Assembly: GCA_027489835.1 (NCBI GenBank)
Contig: JAIXZF010000018.1
Span: 1 to 9,007, forward strand
Origin: Hyphomicrobiales bacterium
Lineage (GTDB): Bacteria; Pseudomonadota; Alphaproteobacteria; Rhizobiales; Beijerinckiaceae
Direction of reading: 5' to 3'
Length of the DNA stretch: 9,007 bases
Made by a program: the position numbers and the translations under genes. Every line of letters begins with the position of its first letter. The first letter of the stretch is position 1. A model generated the notes under the pieces. That model was not told where the DNA came from and did not search any database. It was given only the letters and a program-made list of their open reading frames with translations. Shown one piece after another: positions 5,800 to 9,007 of the stretch.

Positions 5800-7661
5800 C
5801 CTCCGTCCGACACGAGGCGGCCCGTGGCCTCCAGCCCGGCCAGCACGATCAGGCGCTGGACCAGGCGCGAGCCGACCGCCGCCTGCGGCTCCGCCATGAG
5901 GCGCGCCAGCCTGTCGATCGGAGCCTGCTCGGCGACGAGCTTCGATCCGGCCATCAGCTCGACGAGCGCCGCCGCATTCTGGCGTAAAAAGCGGCCATAC
6001 ACCCAGCGGAAACCCTGCTTTTCCGTGCGCGCCGCCGTCGGCAGCGCCACGAAGCGCGGGAACAGCGCCCGCAGCCTGACCTTGTTGAATGCGCCGTCGA
6101 AGGCGTCGGCGCCCCGGCGGGCCCGGTGGCGGGCGAGACGATGGTCGAGGAAAGGGCTCCGGTTCTCGATGCCGGAGGCCATCGCGTTGCGATCGTTCTG
6201 CCAGAGCCATTCCTGCATGCGGCCGGCGCCCGCATCGGCGACCAGCGCCTCGGCGAAGCTGCCCTCATGGCCTGACAGAGGGTCACTGGAGCGAGCCAGC
6301 CTGACCGCCGCGGCGCATTCGGGGCGGAGCAGGGCGACATCCTCCTCCGAGAGCGCGTCGCGCTGCGGCGTCGGCAAGGGGCCTGACAGCAGCGCCGCAT
6401 CGTCGCGCGATGCGAGCTCCGGCGGCAGCATGCCCCCCGCCCGGAGCCGGGCCGACAGGCCGGAATCGCCCTGCCGGGCGGCATCGCGCAGGGCGAAGCC
6501 CGCCTGCCTCTGCCAGTAGCCTCCGAACAGCTCGTCGGCGCCCGTGCCGTCCAGCGCCACGCTGACGCCCTCGCCCGCGGCCGCGCGGTAGAGCGCCGCC
6601 ATGCCGAGCACGTTGCCGATCAGCGGGAAGGGCTTGGCCTGATGCGCGCAGACCGTGAGGAAATGCGAGAGGCCCGCCCCCCCATAGTCGAGCGCGAGGT
6701 CGAGACCCTTCGCGCCGACCGCACTGAGGCAGGCCCGGGCATAATCCGCATCCTCGCTCTTGCCCGCGTCGCCGAGGACGCAGACGACCTCTCCGAGCCG
6801 TCCGCGCGCTGCCAGGATCGACAGGATGAGGGAGCTGTCCACGCCGCCAGAGAGCAGCAGCGCCACCTTGCGGCTAGACAAAAGGCGGGCCTCGACCGCA
6901 TCGGCCAGCAGCGCGGGCAGGCGCTCCGGGTCCTCGGCCTCATGGTCCCGAGATCCGAATTCGATCGGAGCTGCGTGAACCTCGCGGAACGTCCAACTCG
7001 CCAGGTCGAACTCCAGAGCATGGCCGGGCCGCACCTCGTGGACGCCTTCGAGGAAGGTCGTGCCATCCGCCTCGGGCAGCAGCCAGCCCTCGGCGAGGAA
7101 GCCGTCGAGCCGGTCGCGGCGGGCCGTCGGCGCCGTGCCCCATAGCACGTGGAGCGCCCCCGGCTCGGAGGCGAAGGCGATGCGGTCCGCATCGAAGCGG
7201 TAGAACAGCGGCTTCTTGCCGTAGCGGTCCCGCGCCGCCGTAAGGACTCGCCGCTGCGGATCGAGCCAGCAGAAAGCCCACATGCCGTTGGCCTCGGCCA
7301 GGGCGCCGAGGCCGCGCTGCCTAAGGAGCCAGAGCAGCGCCTCGGTGTCGCCCTCGGTCCGCCGCTCCATCCCCGGCGTCAGGGCCCTGAAATCGTAGAT
7401 CTCGCCATTGTAGGCAAGCCAGTGCCCATCCGTCTCGAACGGCTGGTCCGATCGGGGATCGAGGTCGAGGATCGCGAGCCGCGCATGCGCCATGCCGACC
7501 GCGGCAAGCGGGCGTCCGCCCGGATCGACCACGTCGCGGACCATGAGCCCCCTGGCGTCGGGCCCGCGATGGGCGAGCCCGTCGAGCGCCGATGCGAGCC
7601 GGCGCTGAAGCGAGCCACGAGCCGGCGCGCCGCGTTCGACGAGGACCGCGACGCCGCACAT
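5796..7661 (-). CDS. asnB: Glutamine-hydrolysing asparagine synthetase / AsnB-type amidotransferase
   Basis: A 621-residue two-domain enzyme. The N-terminal Ntn-type glutaminase releases ammonia from glutamine; the C-terminal ATP-pyrophosphatase domain adenylates a carboxylate (aspartate in true AsnB) and amidates it. Visible key residues are nucleophile Cys2 directly after Met1 (which fixes the start), HRGPD (31-35), R61 in HARLAILDL, NGEIYDF (85-91) and D105 in GDTEALL. Then come YGKKPLFY (147-154), PP-loop LLSGGVDSS (269-277), DGTGADELFGGY (371-382), GIENRSPFLDHRL (497-509) and EKQGF (547-551). Length fits the family and nothing essential appears missing. It follows the cyclase by 2 nt with no clear ribosome binding site, so translation is probably coupled. 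Such proteins are common in polysaccharide clusters, where they may amidate a sugar acid instead of aspartate. The neighbouring glycosyltransferases make that possible here, but the sequence alone does not decide. Confidence 0.94.
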   Translation of the reverse strand: MCGVAVLVERGAPARGSLQRRLASALDGLAHRGPDARGLMVRDVVDPGGRPLAAVGMAHARLAILDLDPRSDQPFETDGHWLAYNGEIYDFRALTPGMERRTEGDTEALLWLLRQRGLGALAEANGMWAFCWLDPQRRVLTAARDRYGKKPLFYRFDADRIAFASEPGALHVLWGTAPTARRDRLDGFLAEGWLLPEADGTTFLEGVHEVRPGHALEFDLASWTFREVHAAPIEFGSRDHEAEDPERLPALLADAVEARLLSSRKVALLLSGGVDSSLILSILAARGRLGEVVCVLGDAGKSEDADYARACLSAVGAKGLDLALDYGGAGLSHFLTVCAHQAKPFPLIGNVLGMAALYRAAAGEGVSVALDGTGADELFGGYWQRQAGFALRDAARQGDSGLSARLRAGGMLPPELASRDDAALLSGPLPTPQRDALSEEDVALLRPECAAAVRLARSSDPLSGHEGSFAEALVADAGAGRMQEWLWQNDRNAMASGIENRSPFLDHRLARHRARRGADAFDGAFNKVRLRALFPRFVALPTAARTEKQGFRWVYGRFLRQNAAALVELMAGSKLVAEQAPIDRLARLMAEPQAAVGSRLVQRLIVLAGLEATGRLVSDGG

Positions 7662-7666
7662 GCTCA
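7659..7666 (-). other. Near-overlapping stop/start (TGAGCATG) between cyclase gene and asnB
   Basis: The cyclase stop TGA (7666-7664) is separated from the asnB ATG (7661-7659) by only GC. No Shine-Dalgarno-like purine run is visible in the bases before it. This implies one transcript and probable re-initiation of translation. Confidence 0.85.
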
Positions 7667-9007
7667 GGCGCCGTCGGTGGCCGGGACGCCGGCCTTGGCT
7701 TTCAGCGCCTGCTTGATGTCATGCCGGTCGGAGAATGCCACGGCGAGCACGGGGGCTTCCCCGTTCTTGTAGTGCACCTTCCGCGTCTCCTGCCCGGCGG
7801 CCGCGATGCCGGCCACGTCGAGCGTGCGCCGCGAGATCAGGCAGTCGGAGGCGAACTCCTTGGTCGCCTCCTCGAGCCGGCTGGCGGCCACCACAGCCTC
7901 CCCGATCACCGCCAGATGCTGGCCGCGGTCGCCGTCGCCGACGCGCGTGACGATGACGCTGCCGGTGTGCACGCCGATGCCGATGCGGATGGGCTGGGGC
8001 ACGGCTACGCCGAAGCCCTTGTTGGACCGGCTGATCGCCTTCAGCATCGCGGCGGCGGCCTCGATCGCCGCCCGCGCGCCGGCCCGGCTGCGGTCGCCGA
8101 GGCCGAACACCGCCATGATGCCGTCGGTCTCCACCATGGTGACGCGGCCGCCATGCGCCATCGTGGCCTGGCTCAATTCGTCGATGACGTGGTTGAGCAC
8201 CACCACGAGATCGGCGGGCAGCTGGTTGCGCGCCAGGGCCGAGAAGCCGCGGATGTCCGCGAACAGGATCGTCAGCTCCTCCTCGTGGCCCCATTCGAGC
8301 GCGACGGAGTCGGGCTCGCCTCCGGACATCCGGACCTCGCCGGGCAGCAGGATCCGGAGCTTCAAGTCGTGCTTGGGCCGGATCTGGCAGCCGAGCCTGA
8401 CCTGCCGCGGCGCCCGGATGCGGTCGAGCATGCTCTGCTCGAGGCCTGTTGGCGGCTCCAGCTTGTCGAGCTCGCTCAGGATCAGCACCCGGCAGCTCGC
8501 GCATCGCCCGCGACCCCCGCACATGGACGGATGGGGGATGCCGTGCATGCGGCTCATCTCGAGCACGCTGAGGCCGACGGGGCTGACGATCTCGCCATGG
8601 CCCGTATAGGTGATCGACACACCGGGCCGCAGATGCTGCCAGGCGAAGCGCAGTGCGACGCCGCCGCCGATGACGATCAGCAGCGTCCAGACCAGAACCT
8701 GCCCGCCCAGCGTGGCGCGGGCATAGATTTTCTCCTGCGCGGGCGTCCAGACCTCCGGCGGCACCATCAGCGTGCCCGCCTCCCGCCCGGCCGCGATGAA
8801 GCCGGCAAGGGCCAGCAGTGGCACGATCACGGCCACGACCAGCAGCAGACGGTCGACCCTGCGGAACCATGGCCGCGAGCGGTAGGCGAAGAACAGCCCC
8901 GCCATGCCGTGCGTCCAGACCACCAGCACGAGGACGCTCTGCCAGAAGCGGTGGTCCGGCCACAGATAGCGCAGCATGTTGACGTAGCCATCGTCCACGC
9001 CCGCCAC
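7664..9007 (-). CDS. Membrane protein with [2Fe-2S] ferredoxin domain and class III nucleotidyl cyclase domain (N-terminus beyond window edge)
   Basis: 447 residues are visible; numbering starts at the edge codon, a GTG that is probably internal because related proteins usually have more membrane helices first. Three hydrophobic segments (about 22-42, 53-73, 102-122) precede a ferredoxin-type domain with C163, C169, C172 and a distant C207 (CGGRGRCASC, then LGCQ), a plausible [2Fe-2S] site on the cytoplasmic side. The class III cyclase homology domain begins at about 244 with LTILFADIRGFS; D251 and D295 (ETDGIMAVFG) match the two metal-binding aspartates. Other expected residues are changed: Met291 stands where adenylyl cyclases have the base-reading Lys, His364 where they have Asp, and Val373 where the transition-state Asn of VNxAxRLE should be; Arg377 is kept. 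The protein looks like a redox-responsive cyclase, or one that has lost activity and keeps a sensory role. asnB follows directly. Confidence 0.9.
   Translation of the reverse strand: MAGVDDGYVNMLRYLWPDHRFWQSVLVLVVWTHGMAGLFFAYRSRPWFRRVDRLLLVVAVIVPLLALAGFIAAGREAGTLMVPPEVWTPAQEKIYARATLGGQVLVWTLLIVIGGGVALRFAWQHLRPGVSITYTGHGEIVSPVGLSVLEMSRMHGIPHPSMCGGRGRCASCRVLILSELDKLEPPTGLEQSMLDRIRAPRQVRLGCQIRPKHDLKLRILLPGEVRMSGGEPDSVALEWGHEEELTILFADIRGFSALARNQLPADLVVVLNHVIDELSQATMAHGGRVTMVETDGIMAVFGLGDRSRAGARAAIEAAAAMLKAISRSNKGFGVAVPQPIRIGIGVHTGSVIVTRVGDGDRGQHLAVIGEAVVAASRLEEATKEFASDCLISRRTLDVAGIAAAGQETRKVHYKNGEAPVLAVAFSDRHDIKQALKAKAGVPATDGA

Noticed and set aside
5814..5830. Inverted repeat GAGGC/GCCTC just inside the asnB 3' end
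   Set aside because: The stem is short, lies within coding sequence and has no T-tract; such repeats are expected by chance at this GC content.
5023..6210. 395-codon minus-strand open frame crossing the intergenic region and the methyltransferase
   Set aside because: It conflicts with both the methyltransferase and asnB, and its translation shows no domain-like pattern.
7719..8963. 414-codon minus-strand open frame
   Set aside because: It overlaps the cyclase in another frame, is Arg/Ala/Pro-rich and lacks motifs; the cyclase frame has clear [2Fe-2S] and cyclase signatures.
1..9007. Mobile element, CRISPR, tRNA or phage signatures
   Set aside because: I saw no transposase or integrase motifs, no regularly spaced repeats and no tRNA-like cloverleaf; composition looks even across the window.

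Overview
The window is very GC-rich and almost entirely coding, with tightly packed genes on the minus strand. Gene content points to an alphaproteobacterium, probably of the Hyphomicrobiales/Rhizobiales: a fused two-domain oligopeptide-type ABC ATPase, and a membrane-bound class III cyclase carrying a [2Fe-2S] domain, an architecture common in that group. The taxonomic call is inference from content and composition.

Layout, read in the minus direction from 9007 down to 1: (i) a cyclase open at the right edge (membrane segments, ferredoxin-type [2Fe-2S] domain, class III nucleotidyl cyclase domain); (ii) 2 nt later, a complete AsnB-type glutamine amidotransferase/asparagine synthetase; (iii) on the plus strand, a small putative SAM-dependent methyltransferase, convergent with asnB (their stop codons share one CTAG) and divergent from the next gene; (iv) a three-gene glycosyltransferase run: a MurG-like GT-B protein, a GT4-family protein, and a second MurG-like protein that is a visible paralogue of the first. 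Gaps in this run are +4 nt and then a 4-nt ATGA overlap; (v) after an 84-nt gap, the start of a fused dual-ATPase ABC transporter subunit that runs off the left edge.

The three glycosyltransferases plus the AsnB-type amidotransferase and a methyltransferase look like part of a gene set for a surface or secreted glycan, with sugar transfer, amidation and possibly methylation. This is inference: no polymerase, flippase, export gene or sugar-nucleotide synthesis gene lies in the window. AsnB could equally supply asparagine. The cyclase sits immediately upstream of asnB and could link redox state to the locus, but its cyclase domain lacks several residues normally needed for catalysis and base selection. 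The ABC ATPase is probably a separate peptide-uptake unit continuing to the left.

There is no sign of mobile elements, CRISPR arrays, tRNA or rRNA genes. No non-coding stretch reaches 300 bases; the longest is the 124-bp divergent intergenic region at 5004-5127.
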